From Acanthaster planci (Eukaryota; Echinodermata; Asteroidea; Valvatida; Acanthasteridae), in NCBI RefSeq assembly GCF_001949145.1, contig NW_019091360.1, positions 2,726,864-2,790,863 of the forward strand: 64,000 nt of DNA. Direction: 5' to 3'. Positions 36,101-48,641 of this stretch are shown here, in pieces (positions within the stretch are counted from its first letter, which is position 1; every line of letters starts with the position of its first letter). The position numbers and the translations under genes were made by a program. The notes below the pieces were generated by a model. That model searched no databases, was not told where the DNA came from, and saw only the letters and a list, made by a program, of their open reading frames with translations.

Positions 36101-39100
36101 TCCTCCGACAAGAGATGATCCACTTTCCTCTCCCTCTCTGCCATCTTTGCGGCAATCACGAGAAGCAGCAAGCGAGGAGGGAGATGGAGCACTTGGAGAC
36201 AGAAGATCAATTTCCAAACAGCCGCACCCACCTTCTCCTAAGAGTAAAGTAACACCTTCTTCTCAGGGCTCACTGTCTTCCATTCAGAAGAAGCAAGAAG
36301 CTGTGGAGCAAGGTGGAAATGGCACACCAACTACACGCGGGGGTCTAATATCAAAGCCCGCACTGGTTAAGTCCAAAAGAACTCCAGGTTTCCAGGTAAC
36401 TTGAAAGTTCCTGAACTCTGCTATTTCTGAATACATCTATTTATCAGTCCATTTCAGAACTAAACAGTCCTAGCTACAATGTATTTCTAATGGATCATGT
36501 CCTCCTTACTTTCAGGAACAGAAAGGAGTTCATGTCAGGAAACTTGAAAAGCACTATTACCAGACTATGTGGGCTAATACTGAACAGTCATTGAGCCAGC
36601 CACCACCGGTACAAAACATGACACCCAACGTCACCAACGGCGTCAAAATGAGAGAAAGGGCGTTAAAACGAGTGGAACAAGTCGCCGTAAGTTTTCAAGA
36701 CAGTTTTAAAATCCATTCTAAACTACTTTGGAATAATGATTAACACACATTTCAGCTTCAAAGATAATCAGTTTGAAAATTGAAGACGGGATGTAACTAT
36801 TGCATAGGCAAGTTAAACTTCAGTGTGAAATCACGTACAGAAAGATTTGTCTTGAAGTTTCTGGAAACACTTGTTTCTGATGTGAGAAAGTGCTTGGATG
36901 GCAACGTGTCCTTTGTCCATGATTAAATTAGGTCCATAAGTGGAAAGCTTATACAGATCAATTTAATTTAAAATTTGATCTCATGAATAATTTCCATGGC
37001 GATCAGATAGACCTGAGGAATGACATTGGGGATATGGATGGGGAACAAAAAGTAGGTATTTAGCTTTTTTTCACCGTTACACCTGTTTCATGTTCTTTTT
37101 GCAGCTGAAGATTGACGTCTCTTTCATCTACGCAAACCTCGAGGCTGCCAAGGTGACATCTCCGCAGTGCCGCTGGGTTGATGTCTTACAGCGCATCATC
37201 CAGCGTAGTCAGGAACTGCGCCAAATGAGGCTTGAAAAGAAGCAAGTGCCGTACACCAGTGAAGAAATCAGGGTAGGGAATAATCCATGGTGTAACACCT
37301 ACGTAAATAGTAGTCTCGAATGGAATTTAAAGAAACACCATTGATGTAAAAAATGGTTGTTTGCTTTCTTCCTTAGGGTATCGAACTAAACGCTTACAGA
37401 GCGCGGGAGAAACTGTACTTGCTGAAGCAGATGATTACAGCTGCTAGTTTTGTCCAAGCGCAACCTGGGTAAGGAACAAATCCAATGGTTACTTTACACA
37501 GAATCCAGTAAAAAGCATATGAAAAAATTCACCCTTGATGTAATCCAAAATTGTCTGATTCTGTTTCACCTGATAGGGAAGAACGGAGACGATTTTTTCA
37601 CCATATCTGCAATACGCCGCCCGATTTGAAAAGGTCACAGGCAACGCTGTCTGAGAAAACCACTACTCAGACATCGAATGAACCTTCTCGTGCTCCCCGG
37701 AAGTGTGCTCCTGGTCAAAATCAGGCTATCTTGGCCATCATCTCCAAGGAAACTGCCTCTAAGAATCCAAAGAGCAGAATTTTGGAAAGAAAAGGACCAG
37801 CTACGGAGATTGCTCCAAGTCGAGAACAGGGAACCGAGAGTCTCCAAATCTCTCCTCTCCAAATCTTCAAGAGGATGACTCATAAGAAGTTGAGGCGCTG
37901 CATCAAAGAAAAGACCATCAAAGCTCAGACGAGTGATTCGAATTCAAGACCTGCATCACCCCTTACTACGCCCAAATCTTGCAGTTCGGAGCAAAAAAAG
38001 AGCCTGCCACCGACAATGCTGAGGAAGAGCTCCCCTGGGGCATCATCTCAAATTCCGAGAAAGACTTCAAGTCCTAATAACACTCCATCTGGATTATCAA
38101 CAAGGAAGTCCCCAAGCAAGACCATGAGTGTTGCCAGCATCTCCCCGTCAAAGACCACGCATCCTAAAATAGCACCATCGTGTCTGAAGAAGATCTTACC
38201 GGGCCATTTGCAGGGCCCCTACCCAACTGTTGACTCAGGTGACTTGGAATACGTCATGACCAGTTCTGGGAGCAAGGTGGTCTTAGGACGTGGCGATAAC
38301 GGGGAGGTCTTACTGATGCGTCGCCATGGTGACGGTACACTCCTTGCTGTCAAGAAACTTTCCAATAATCGCTTCAGGATCACGGTGGACAAACACATGC
38401 TCCGAGAGGTTGCTGCTATGCAAGCCGTGTCCAGCTGTCCCTTCTTTCCGAAGCTTTTCGGCGTGGTCGACAACAGCTCCTTCGCTCAGGAATTCCTTGG
38501 GGACGAGAGCACCAACCTCGCCATGGATTTTGCCGCAGCACGGTTCAGCCACGGCCTGCTGACGGCACGCGAGTGGCTAAATGTCTGTCGGGACGTCACA
38601 GAGGGCTTGAAGGTGTTACACCGTACCGGATGGGTGCACAACGACCTGCACGTCGGCAATGCCATGCTGTGTAAGAGTCCACCGGGGTCAAAGATTGGAT
38701 GGACGGCAAAGATTATTGACCTGGGGCTTGCCCACCCACTCCAAAATCTTCCCCCTGCCTACAACCTGACTCATGAAGAAAAGCAGTGTTACTACCAGAT
38801 GTGCAAACAGGTAAAATAGATGTTCGTCCTCAGAAAATAGCTCATTTCTATCATTCTGTATGTCTATGTATGCCATGCTTAGTTCTTGTTTCCAATTTCT
38901 CAACATTTTTTAATCCAGTTATTGTTCTTGTCCTAATTTCTTTTATCCGGTTCTCTGCGAATTCCTTGGAAATCTCCCAAACTTTCACCTACTATTTCTT
39001 GAAAATGCCCAAAACTCTCCATGCTATTTCCTTAGCAATTTCCCACATCTGTTTCCTACTGGGCTGCCCTCGCCTTCGGTCCTCCTGTAGCATCTATTCT

Positions 39101-39362
39101 GCTTCTTGACTCTCAGGTTGCCCCCGAGATAGTCGAAGGCAAGACCCAGTTCTCCACCAAGTCAGACATCTACAGCCTCGGCAAGCTGTTCAAGGACATA
39201 GCCTACAACTCGAGTTCTCTGCATGGCTTGCGACATCTCGGCTTGGCGTGCATGATTCGCAACCCGGCTCACAGACCGACGCTGAATACGGTCCTCAAGA
39301 AACTAGACGGTCTGTGTTCCAAGGTGGCGAAATCCAAGCTACCTCCATTGCCTCCACCTTAA
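33113..39362 (+). CDS. Protein kinase with long disordered N-terminus; HND/DLG catalytic motifs
   Basis: Ten coding exons: 33113-33150, 33357-33668, 34452-34751, 35303-35514, 35791-36395, 36516-36686, 37105-37272, 37377-37468, 37577-38810, 39117-39362. The total is 3378 nt, giving 1125 residues; all phases and GT/AG borders agree. Residues 1 to about 855 are rich in Ser, Pro, Lys and Gln, apparently disordered apart from a more ordered stretch near 560-640. The kinase domain spans about 856-1115: glycine loop GRGDNG (870-875), Lys892 (AVKK), likely alpha-C Glu910, catalytic loop HNDLHVGN with Asp989 and Asn994, DLG instead of DFG at 1014-1016, and APE at 1046-1048. All residues needed for ATP binding and phosphotransfer appear present, so it is probably active. 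The C-terminus is proline-rich (LPPLPPP), SH3-ligand-like. There is no signal peptide or membrane segment. I do not recognise a named orthologue. Ser/Thr versus Tyr specificity cannot be decided. Confidence 0.88.
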
Positions 39363-41179
39363 AGATGAGACCATCCATGCTTGTGTCGAAGTACATCAAC
39401 TCATCAATTAATCTCATCGTTGAAATGTATTTTGCATATGGGCAAACCTTTATCCTGTGAGAGCAGGGGTGGAGATAACAGCTCTTATTTTTTCTGACAT
39501 CGTCACAATGCATGTTTTCTTTGCGTTAAGAATCTAAAGTTTTTCCGGGATTCTGTGATCATTTTGCTAGCAAAATGTTAGGCATGGGCCTTATTAAAGA
39601 ACTGACCAGGTTTTGGAATGTGAGGTTTTCAGTAGAAGCCCCCCCCCCACAGTTAGGGATGGATTCTACAAATATGGCTCTTTTGGGACTAAGTAAAACA
39701 CTGGAAAAGCGTGCTTTTGCTTTTTGCCAAATCACGTCAGAAACCCAAACGTCAAGGGATATGCATGTTTCAGTTATGATTTTTGCTCCACATATAATTT
39801 ATGAGGGAAAAGTTTCTCCCATTTTTGCTCTGTTTCACCGAAATCAATCTTTGCACGGTGTTTCATTTATCCTTGTGTTTCATCGAGCGGTAGCGGTGAC
39901 AGTGTTGAAGAAAACAGTGCCCCATGCTGACCGACAACTTTATTAATTTTGTGTAAAGTGCCCGCCAAGTTTGTGCACCACAATCTGCCAGTAAAATGTA
40001 GGACTTAAAATGTTTAAATATCTGAACTATGCAATCTAATATAATTTTGAGAACATTCATCCCTGATAACACTGAAATGTACTTGAACTAAACAAGTTTG
40101 GAGACTAACTGATTGTAATGTGTTTAGACTCAACCTTACTTGACCCAGTTCATTTGTCAAATATTTGTGTTGGCGTTTCCATAACAGTTACAAAATAACA
40201 GTTTATTTTATTTTTACAAACACAGACGGTATCACTGGTATTAAAGACCATTCCATTCAACATTCAATGTTGTCATCTGAAACTTTCTTTTAATGTGACC
40301 CAGAGGGGAAAAAAAGACAATTTGGAATCTAGGAATACGTTGGTTGACTAATGAATTTCCACTAAAAAGGGATCTTTCATGCATGGCGTAATCCCCTTCT
40401 GAAACTTTAAAGTGCACTCGGCTTGAGGAAAAAAAGGATTTGATTTTGTTATGTGTCTAGTGGAAGACAAAAATTATATCAACGGCTGAAAAAATGAAGG
40501 GGTATTGTAAAATAAACTGTGAAGCAAAATATCATTTATAATATCGAAGAGCATTTGGCAATCGTATAACATTTCATTTCAGGTTTAAAAAATACAGCTA
40601 TTGCCAATTACGTCTTGCAGGAGCATATCGACATATGTTTTGAAAAAAATTTCAAATGAATTATGAACTATGCTTCTGTAAAATACCCTCGTCGTGATCA
40701 ATTTTCAGCCATGAAACGGGAGACGTTTTGAAAACACGAGGGCACAGAATTATCTTTGGCGAATATTCGGTAAATATCAGTGGACCTTTGCTTGCAACAT
40801 TGACGACCATCATTTTGTATACGCAGCCAAACCTTGCTCTTTGTTCGGGACACTTTTTGCCTCAAGCTTTTCTTTTAGTTTTCTCACGACGGCCAGCCAT
40901 GGGTTCAAGTTGGTAAACATTGGTTGCCAAATGTACGTCTGTGACGTAACAAAAGTTTCTAATCAACGAAAGTCTGAGGGCCCTGGGCGTAGGATTTTCT
41001 TCAGAATCAGATGTACAGGTACATTTTCATTACTAATCCTGTGAGGTTGCATATGTTTCTTTTTATAGTTATTTTCTTGGGATTACCACTGAAAGTAGAA
41101 CCCCAAGTACATGTACTATGATGAATAAACTTCCAGTTAACGGACTAAATGTGATAGCGCCCTCTTGCGGTCGCAGATT

Positions 41180-41420
41180 ATGCGAGATAAGTAACACCCC
41201 CTCATCGGTTGACAAGCGCCATGCTCGTGGGGAGTTAATTTTGTTTTGTTGGTTGCGACCAAAGATCCGCGGCGCTATACGATGCGATCTTTGGTTGCAA
41301 CGCGAACGCAAAGCATGCATCTCATAGGTGTTGGTGAGCCAGCGAAGTGGAGTTCCTGGTTCCTCCCAAAGAAGCCCCCGTTGCTATGAAAATCGTGCCC
41401 TCTCTTGGTCCAAGTCTGGG
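41180..41420 (+). repeat. Dispersed repeat C, copy 2, containing a strong hairpin
   Basis: Shares blocks with 32225-32370. Between the blocks it carries an inverted pair, GTTGCGACCAAAGATC (from 41253) and GATCTTTGGTTGCAAC (ending at about 41302), that can form a long hairpin with a loop of about 15 nt. A GCGCCCTCT motif lies just left, at 41157-41165. Confidence 0.55.
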
Positions 41421-42329
41421 CTCATAAAGAGTGTTCGAGCGCGACTGTACTGAGACAGAAGGCGGTTGAACTTAAGTGGTTGGCCATGGGCTTGCTCCAT
41501 TATTTGAGTCAGAAAATTGATCAATTTATTGGTCAACCGTGTCAACATTATTTTTTACCTTGAAGAACACTTCTTCAAACCACGGGAGAATAACTGCATA
41601 GTGCCGTATGCCCAGGTTTTGAGGTTTTCTCTGAAAAGTTTTGCATGCCGGGATGAATGTAATAAATGAAAATAGTTTATCGATACAATCAATTCAACAT
41701 GAGGTACGTAAATTTGTAAGAAAAATATATATATATTTAAAAAAAATGGCCATCTCATTTTTTAACAGAATTTTTATTAAAAGAATCCTCAGTCCCCTCA
41801 AAATGAAGATAAAAAACTGACATGGTCAGAGGAAGCTGTTGCTTTGAAAGTAGCTGATGACTGTAGATCCTCCCCTCTGGCGTTGAGTTATGGCGCCCCG
41901 TGTTATTCTTCGATAGGCACAGTGTACTTTATTTGTCCGTGTGAAGTAAAAGTAGCTCGAAATCACTACTTTCTTGTGTTTTGAAAGCAGCTCGTGATTG
42001 AAAAAGTAGATAGAGCATTTAATTGATTCCTTTTCATCCGTAAAGAGTGCAAATTGCTCCCTGCTCCCCCAGTCAAATTTTCATTCCTTTCAACCAGGGG
42101 GGTCACGGTGGCTAACCCAGAAATGATATAGAGGGTTGGTGCAAGTTGATCGAACCAAAGCGAACCACAGTCGCTCGACCCTTAGGCGCCCTTACCACGC
42201 ACAAACATATGGGTGCATTGAATTAATTCAAGCTGTATTGAAAACAATGTAAAATCAACAAGGTTTGGAGCCCCGTTCCGGGCAACTGAGGTCCCTGAGG
42301 CCTCTCAAACAAATACAATGTGTTGTTTG

Positions 42330-42600
42330 GTACTTCAGATTTCATTTGATTTTCAATTTTCAGTAGGTTAATCAATGAATTTTTTAATTATCTTTTCGGC
42401 CTCTTCTGACACTTTTTCAAGTACAGTTTTGTCTGTTTTGCCCCCAGATGGAAGCCCTTTAATATACAGAGATGATCCTGGGCTATATATACACACAATT
42501 CCACAATTTCTTGGCCCACACAGACTCCTCCTTTCGGAAGAATTTGTACGGGTACTTTTTAAGCGCCTCCGCCTGGGGGCAGTGTACTTATGAACGCAAC
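42330..42600 (+). repeat. Dispersed repeat B, copy 2, near the NUP37 promoter
   Basis: Same sequence family and orientation as 28170-28525, but without the iterated arms of the foldback element. It ends about 220 bp upstream of the NUP37 start codon. Confidence 0.7.
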
Positions 42601-42818
42601 ACACTACTGCGAAAGTTGTGTAGCGCCATCTGTTGACATTTTGGCGAAATCTAATACATGTAATATGGCGCGCTCCACGGAGTTGCAAACAAACCACCTT
42701 GTTTACATCGAATCATAAGTACTGATCACATACAAATAATGAAAAATTACTAACCAAGTATTTTGTTTATTTAGCTCCACTTTGTGCTAATTTTGTGAAT
42801 GCCTGGGGGGAAATCAAG

Positions 42819-45800
42819 ATGGTTGAAAATGTGAAAGGAAATTCGTTTGACCTTCCTTGCAAAGACGTAGTGACATGCATTGAATTTTGCCCATTTGAGT
42901 CAGCATCGCAGCTAATCGCATTCGGCAGTCAGTTGAGGATCAGCATCGGATCTGTCAGATTCCAGGTAATGCTATCTATATCTATTTTCTTTTTTATTGT
43001 TGAATAAACATCACATGCAACTCTTAGAGCTGAACTTTTACATTGTTCAGTTCTTGTAAGTCACGTAAGTAAGCTACCGAAGACGTGTCTAGCTCCACAC
43101 CCTAACATGCCTAAACTAAACCCCAAGTTGGTGTGATGTTTCCTGATAGAGGCTTTGCTGACTACATGACTCAGATTCAGATTGAATCCAGCCTGAGACT
43201 GAGGTTGATCGTTTGCATTACCCCTAGAACTGGGGTACTTTTGCATGACTTGTCACACAAACTTGACAAATTCCACTCTCAATCAAGTCATGGAGGAAGG
43301 AAATCAAATTTTCCCATGAGACGTGATGAGAGCTGTTATGACTCTCGTGAGGTACCAAGGCCTACATGTATGTATAGCTCTCAAAGTTTTCTGAATCATG
43401 GTGACAGATTTTTTTGAAAAAAAATTCAGACTTTTTACTCACCAATCTCTCGTTCTCCATGCGAAGTCAACTGTATCGTACATGGTAGCGTGACCGTCTC
43501 GGCCACTTAGGATTTTGGCTGAACATGCTCAACAGATGAAGTTCAGTAATTTCTGTGGCCTATAGGCCAAGTTCAAGATAAAACCCGAATTATGCAATCT
43601 GCAGAACTAAGACGTGTTCAACTAATCAGTTGGCTACGTAATTTGAGTTAACTAACAGCATTTAAGCAGTCACCTAACTTGGCCATTGTCCCTTCACTTC
43701 AGGAAGAAGATAAGACAGTTGCCGGCTTTGACTACCAGCATCTCCGAGACTTTCATCATGACACTCAAGTTGTTGCTATCAGTTGGAGCCCAGAGACATC
43801 CCTTGAAGTACTCCCACGATGTGTGAGGTATGTCAGGATTGTACAACTCTTAGGGAACTTGTTTGGCTCAATTTTGAGGACGAAAGTGTGAATGGGTAAT
43901 AATGAAGTTTGAGTACATATGAGTGCTTTCAACTACTTGAGTCTTGCTGACGCTTGTCGAGTCTTGAGATTTATTGTTTCAGGTTCATTCAGTGTTGCAG
44001 TAATAAGTCCATAATGCATTTTTTTCTTTTCTCAAGCATCGGAATAACTCGGGGGAGGGATGGCACATTTACATGTAGGTTTATGCCGCCTTGTATGGTC
44101 AGTGGTGCCTAAACTGTTCAACCCCCCCCCCTGAAATTTCGCCCGAACTGCATCAGTGTTCGAAGACCATTCACAATGTGTTTATTTACAGGATCAGTCA
44201 CAAGTTACAGCCTGACTCTCTTTGCGGGTATACATGTGGCTTTTATTTAATACCAATCTCCACATCCTCACCCTTAATCATTCAAGAACTCAGGAATTAG
44301 ACTTTGACTTAGGAAGCCACGTTCTGACTGTGTGTACAGGTTTTGCACAGCCGGCGCAGACAACAAGATCCGACTTTACACCTCTGACATGAAGGAGCAA
44401 GATAAGATGGAGGTGGGTTACCAGAAGCTAACAAGACTTTGTCAGGTTTCAATGCAATAAGTTATACAGATAGGTGTATATAAGTACACACATGTGTATT
44501 GGTATCTATATTACATACATGTATGTTAACATGTAGTATATTGTATACGTTATATCTACATATTTACATAGAAATATAGTCCCCTAGAATACATCATAAC
44601 ACATGTGCATGTATTGCACAGGTTGTTAAGTCAGAAATGTTTGACTGTACCAAAGACGGAGGGACTAGTCATTGTGCTTTCAATTTTCCTGTTGTGTGGG
44701 CCTCCGTCGACCGAGCCTCATGCTTGCCCTTGGCCGACCCGATGAGTGGCTGAAGAGGCAACAAGGGGGTTAGGTCCTTTTGGAGGCGGTCTACTGCCTG
44801 GCGCCAAAGCTATCTGGTCACTAGAGTGTCGCTACTAGGCAGATTGGCAATGGGGCTTCAACCTGTAGGTTCGGCCCTCTGGGGGAAACTCTCCACCAAG
44901 TGCACCGATGACACCTGCCGGATTCCTCTGATTAGTCCCGTTTATTCATTAGTCAAAGTGGTCCCCTGTTCTGGGGGATCCTATGTAGGTGATTCAGCAT
45001 TTGTAATTTATGATTTACAACCGGTCAGTAAGCAATCACTCGAAACACTGGCAATTAATTAAACAATTAAAGAGCTGATAATTTAAAGTGGTGGGGATGC
45101 TCAACTGAAGCTGACCAGGTCTTGCTTCACCTTAACGGACGGACGTTGCCAATGAAACTGATAGCACTGTCAATCTACCCGCCAGATGATCTTCTTCAGA
45201 GACGCCGAGTCGCCTGTATGTGATTCTTTACAGTGCTTTCAATCATGCGAAGACATCGGGCCACAAGACTCATAAGCATAATTTATGCGGAACAATTATG
45301 GGATGTAAAAACCAACACTAAAGGGGGCCCAGTAACCTCTCTATTTCACTACACTATGTATAAGACTCCGCAGAGGCGCATGCCTAAGTCACTACAGAGG
45401 ACTTGTTGGAACAGAGGACCGACTACTGAGGACAAGAGAACTTTGTTGTGCCCTTTGCATGTCTGTCGTGGAAACTGACAAGTAGTAACGCGGATGAAAC
45501 AAACGGATTAGAAAAATTAAATAGGAAATATTGCTTAGTGTAAGAGATTACCCTAAAAAATGTATGCATGTAAGTCATTCCAACAGTAGATTGCATATCC
45601 AGTGGCAAAATTCAAAAATACTCAAAAATTTGTGAGATAAAATTGAAATTCTAAAACTAATTTTATCCTCAAATTATTGATTGATCTGTGCCTTGATACA
45701 GGTTGCAAGTTCCAGGTTTATAAAGCGTAGGCTATTTTGTGAGCTGAAGTTTTTCCTGATTGCCATAATTTGTTGCAGTTGATGGACGGCCATCTGGACT

Positions 45801-47561
45801 TTGTCAACGCACTAGCCTTTGAACCCACGGAAGGCCAACTTATTGCTAGCGTCAGCGACGATCACACGTGCCGTGTCTGGGGCATAGATGGTGTACAGAG
45901 AGCTTGCTTCTCACTGAAGGCAGCTGGTATGTCTGCCTGTTGGAACAGCCAAGATCCCATGAAGGTATTGATTTGTATTGATCTGTGATAAAGTTAATTA
46001 CTAACTTTTGATTATCTGCATCAGTCAGCTGTTTTTCCTGTGTTACTCTGTCTATACAGGGAATGCAATGATTTAGAGAAGTTTGTGCAATTTTTTTTGT
46101 GGTGTAGTCAAGACCTTGTAAGACTATCACAAGGCCAACACAAGATCTCCAGGTTGAATTACAAGCAAAAGCCATTCAAATACATGTAAACTGCAACAAA
46201 AGCTTTCTTTTGCTGTTGTTCGCCCTGTTACTTATGACTGGCATTGTGATGGGTCATGTGACTGGCCTTGTGATCTGGCCTTGTGACTTGTCCTGTCACT
46301 AGTCAAGTAATGGTCTTCACTGCAACAGTGAATCCTTTGGTTAGTTTCTGTAAATTGTGAAGTGCGATCAACCAACTGGTCAAGATGTTTTCTCTTTGTC
46401 TCCACGCACAGCTGATGGTTGCTGAGAAGCGCGGTACAATTCGCTTCTATGACCTCCTGAATCAGCAACCAATCATGTCCCTGGATGCGGGTCATGTGAT
46501 GCTGAGGTCAGCTGATTGGTGTGTCTGTGATCCAACCAGGGTCGGGGCTGCTGTAGAGGGAGAGTGGATGGTTTGGGACATAACCAGGTCGAGGTTGGTG
46601 CAGATATAATGTGATCCACAATATAACCTGCCGGCAGATTCTATTCCTTACAGCCACTAAGCACAAAAACGGGCTAACCACTGAAAATATACGCTTAGCA
46701 AAAACCATTTATTAGCCAAACTACGTTTTGTACTATGCAAAGGGTAGACTTGAGACTGATTCTGAGCTTGATTTTCCTAGTCCAAAATTTGCTAAGCAAT
46801 GAAATTGTTCCTTGAAAGCAGAGTAACAACTAGCTTTGTCTAGTTCCCTGACCTGACAATTGCCTGACACCACATCGTTTTGGTCAGGTAGCCACCTTGA
46901 CAAAAGTGCAACGGGAAACAGTTGGAAGGTGTCGTTGTAGTGCAGCTGGTTTTTAGATGCAGTGCAGTGTCTGTGTAGGTTTAGGTGCATTCGCATGGGC
47001 CCCGTTCAAAATGCAGGATCACGCCCGAAACTGCACAACAGTAGCTCAAAGAAACGATCACGCTTGATGCCCTCATATTGGGTGAGTGAAGTTTTCCAGT
47101 GCACAGTTTGATTCCTTGAAAACTGAAGAATTCCTGGACTGATAACAGGCATTTGCACGACACGAGTTTTGCTCATCAAGAATTCTTCCTTCTGTATATT
47201 TCAGTCGCCCTGAAGACAACCAGCAAGCCCACACTGAGGGTACTCAGCAATTTCGCTGGTCGCGTGTCAGTGAAAACATTTTTGCCACAACTGGTCGACC
47301 TGGAAACCAGGTCAAAGTCTTCCACATGGGCCACCACCAGGTACGTCATTGACAAGTCAAAGCCACCCACTTTTGACATTTTTCAAATTTTTCCCATCTA
47401 TATCATGATATTTTCAGTTAATCTTTTCCCTGTGTTGCTGTTCCCAGGTACCGGTCAGCAGCGAGGTACCAGTTCTCGGCGGCCTATCATGGCATGCGTT
47501 TCTGCCTGTCTGTGCTGTTGGGGGCGACAGAAAAATCCATGTTTGGATCACTGAAGCATGA
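42819..47561 (+). CDS. NUP37: Nucleoporin NUP37 (WD-repeat)
   Basis: NUP37 is a WD40 beta-propeller subunit of the Nup107-160 (Y) complex of the nuclear pore. Exons: 42819-42965, 43703-43827, 44340-44412, 45779-45964, 46412-46593, 47205-47340, 47448-47561. The total is 963 nt, giving 320 residues (human 326). Family blocks seen in order: IEFCPFESASQLIAFG, FHHDTQVVAISWSPET, FCTAGADNKIRLYTSDM, SVSDDHTCRVWGIDGVQ, LMVAEKRGTIRFYDLL, WMVWDITRSR, FRWSRVSENIFATTGRPG and GGDRKIHVWITEA before the stop TGA (47559-47561). An in-frame ATG 24 bp upstream (42795) exists, but the chosen start matches the usual family length. The exon 5 donor is GTTGGT, weaker than average. Intron 3 carries a GC-rich insert. 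The 3' end faces MRPL23. Confidence 0.95.
44640..45490. other. GC-rich segment in NUP37 intron 3, possible mobile-element remnant
   Basis: The base composition differs visibly from the surrounding AT-rich intron, and two short open frames occur (44826-45062, 45233-45478) without a recognisable domain. No terminal repeats were found. It could be a degraded retroelement; that is a guess from composition. Confidence 0.25.
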
Positions 47562-47641
47562 AACGTATTGCCGTGTTTGTCAAAACCCCACACATGACTC
47601 TGACATATGGATCTCCCTTCCCCTGGTGTGCCATACAGGCT

Positions 47642-48102
47642 GAGTTCAGGCGGCTTGTTTTCGTATGTTCACGAACGGCTTGATTCGCTCTTCTTGGGTC
47701 AGCTGCTCGAACGCCGGGAACATACCACCGGTTATCGCAGGTAGTTAGTGACAAGAAACATGCAACATGATGGTGTCCATGTATGTTATTTGAGAGTAAA
47801 TATTTGGATAACTGGGCTGAATTCTTTTCTGTTTAAACAGGAACATTTATTTCTGTTACAGAAAATAATAGTCACTTTTGCAAAATTTCCTATCGTCTCT
47901 GGCTTTGAAAGCCGTCGCTGTACTTTTTGCCACGGTTGCTGTTCAAAAATCAAAATCTCACGACTTTTTCCGTGTGTTCCTACAAAACCCTGACAAGGAG
48001 GTGGTGTGTGATCCTGTTCCGGGAACAGTGTTCTCGGGTCATGATCCCGCCTTTCGAGCGCGAGAACAAGAAACCCGTGTCAAGAACAGGCCGCCCGAAC
48101 TC
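47642..48102. mobile_element. MITE family D, copy 1
   Basis: About 461 bp with imperfect terminal inverted repeats: GAGTTCAGGCGGCTTGTTTT at the left, and on the opposite strand at the right GAGTTCGGGCGGCCTGTTCT. It matches 51794-52243 along its length in the same orientation, with shared blocks TGGATAACTG, CAAAAATCAAAATCTCACG and GGTGGTGTGTGATCCTGTTC. No ORF of note. It begins about 80 bp after the NUP37 stop and may lie in its 3' untranslated region. Confidence 0.7.
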
Positions 48103-48145
48103 GACCACAGTGTTGCAGTAGGACACAAAGATTTGGTTTGTGAAT

Positions 48146-48641
48146 GGGGGGGTCTGTAGTTCAAAACTATTGTCTGGGGCTTGAGGCTCTCATGCAGTGA
48201 GTTGCCGTTGTTACACATGTATTTGCATACATGTGAAAACTGGCACCTTTTGGAGGCCAAATAAAGGCTATATACCAGGCAAGATATGGGACGGAGGGGT
48301 ACCCCCCTTACCTGTCTAATCCCTATACGCACTCTAGACTACTGTTACCTAACACATCCCCCCAGAAGTCTGTAAAGAATTCCTGAGATTCCGATCAAAC
48401 AATGACCAACACAAGGCGGGGGGGTCTCTTCATCCCATATCTTGCTTCAAATGTAAGATTACGCGTCTTCAAAGATGGTGTGTTGAAACCCTTCTCCCGA
48501 TTACATTCTTGAATTTTATTCTCCATTTTGGCTTTATCAGCAATGGAACAGTCCAGTGCCAGCTGTAACAACGGCAACTCACTGCATGAGAGCCTCAAGC
48601 CCCAGACAATAGTTTTGAACTACAGACCCCCCCCCCCCCCC
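48146..48641. mobile_element. Nested palindromic element with about 70-bp perfect inverted repeats
   Basis: The left arm 48146-48215 (G-run, then TCTGTAGTTCAAAACTATTG and so on) is repeated exactly in reverse complement at 48565-48641, which ends in a long C-run. Inside lies a second inverted pair: GCAAGATATGGGA at about 48278 and TCCCATATCTTGC ending at about 48446, each again next to a G/C-run. A candidate AATAAA for NUP37 is at 48260-48265. No ORF. The perfect arms suggest a recent insertion. Confidence 0.7.

Larger units (their letters stand above)
39363..42818. other. Kinase 3' flank and NUP37 5' flank, with two dispersed repeats
   Basis: The first part is probably the kinase 3' untranslated region; a candidate AATAAA is at 40511-40516. 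Repeat C copy 2 (41180-41420) and repeat B copy 2 (42330-42600) follow. A short AT tract is at about 41727-41740. The 200 bp before NUP37 are moderately GC-rich. No gene seen. Confidence 0.5.

Noticed and set aside
42795-42818. Upstream in-frame ATG for NUP37
   Set aside because: It adds eight residues not expected from the family; the ATG at 42819 gives the usual N-terminal length before the conserved CPFE block.
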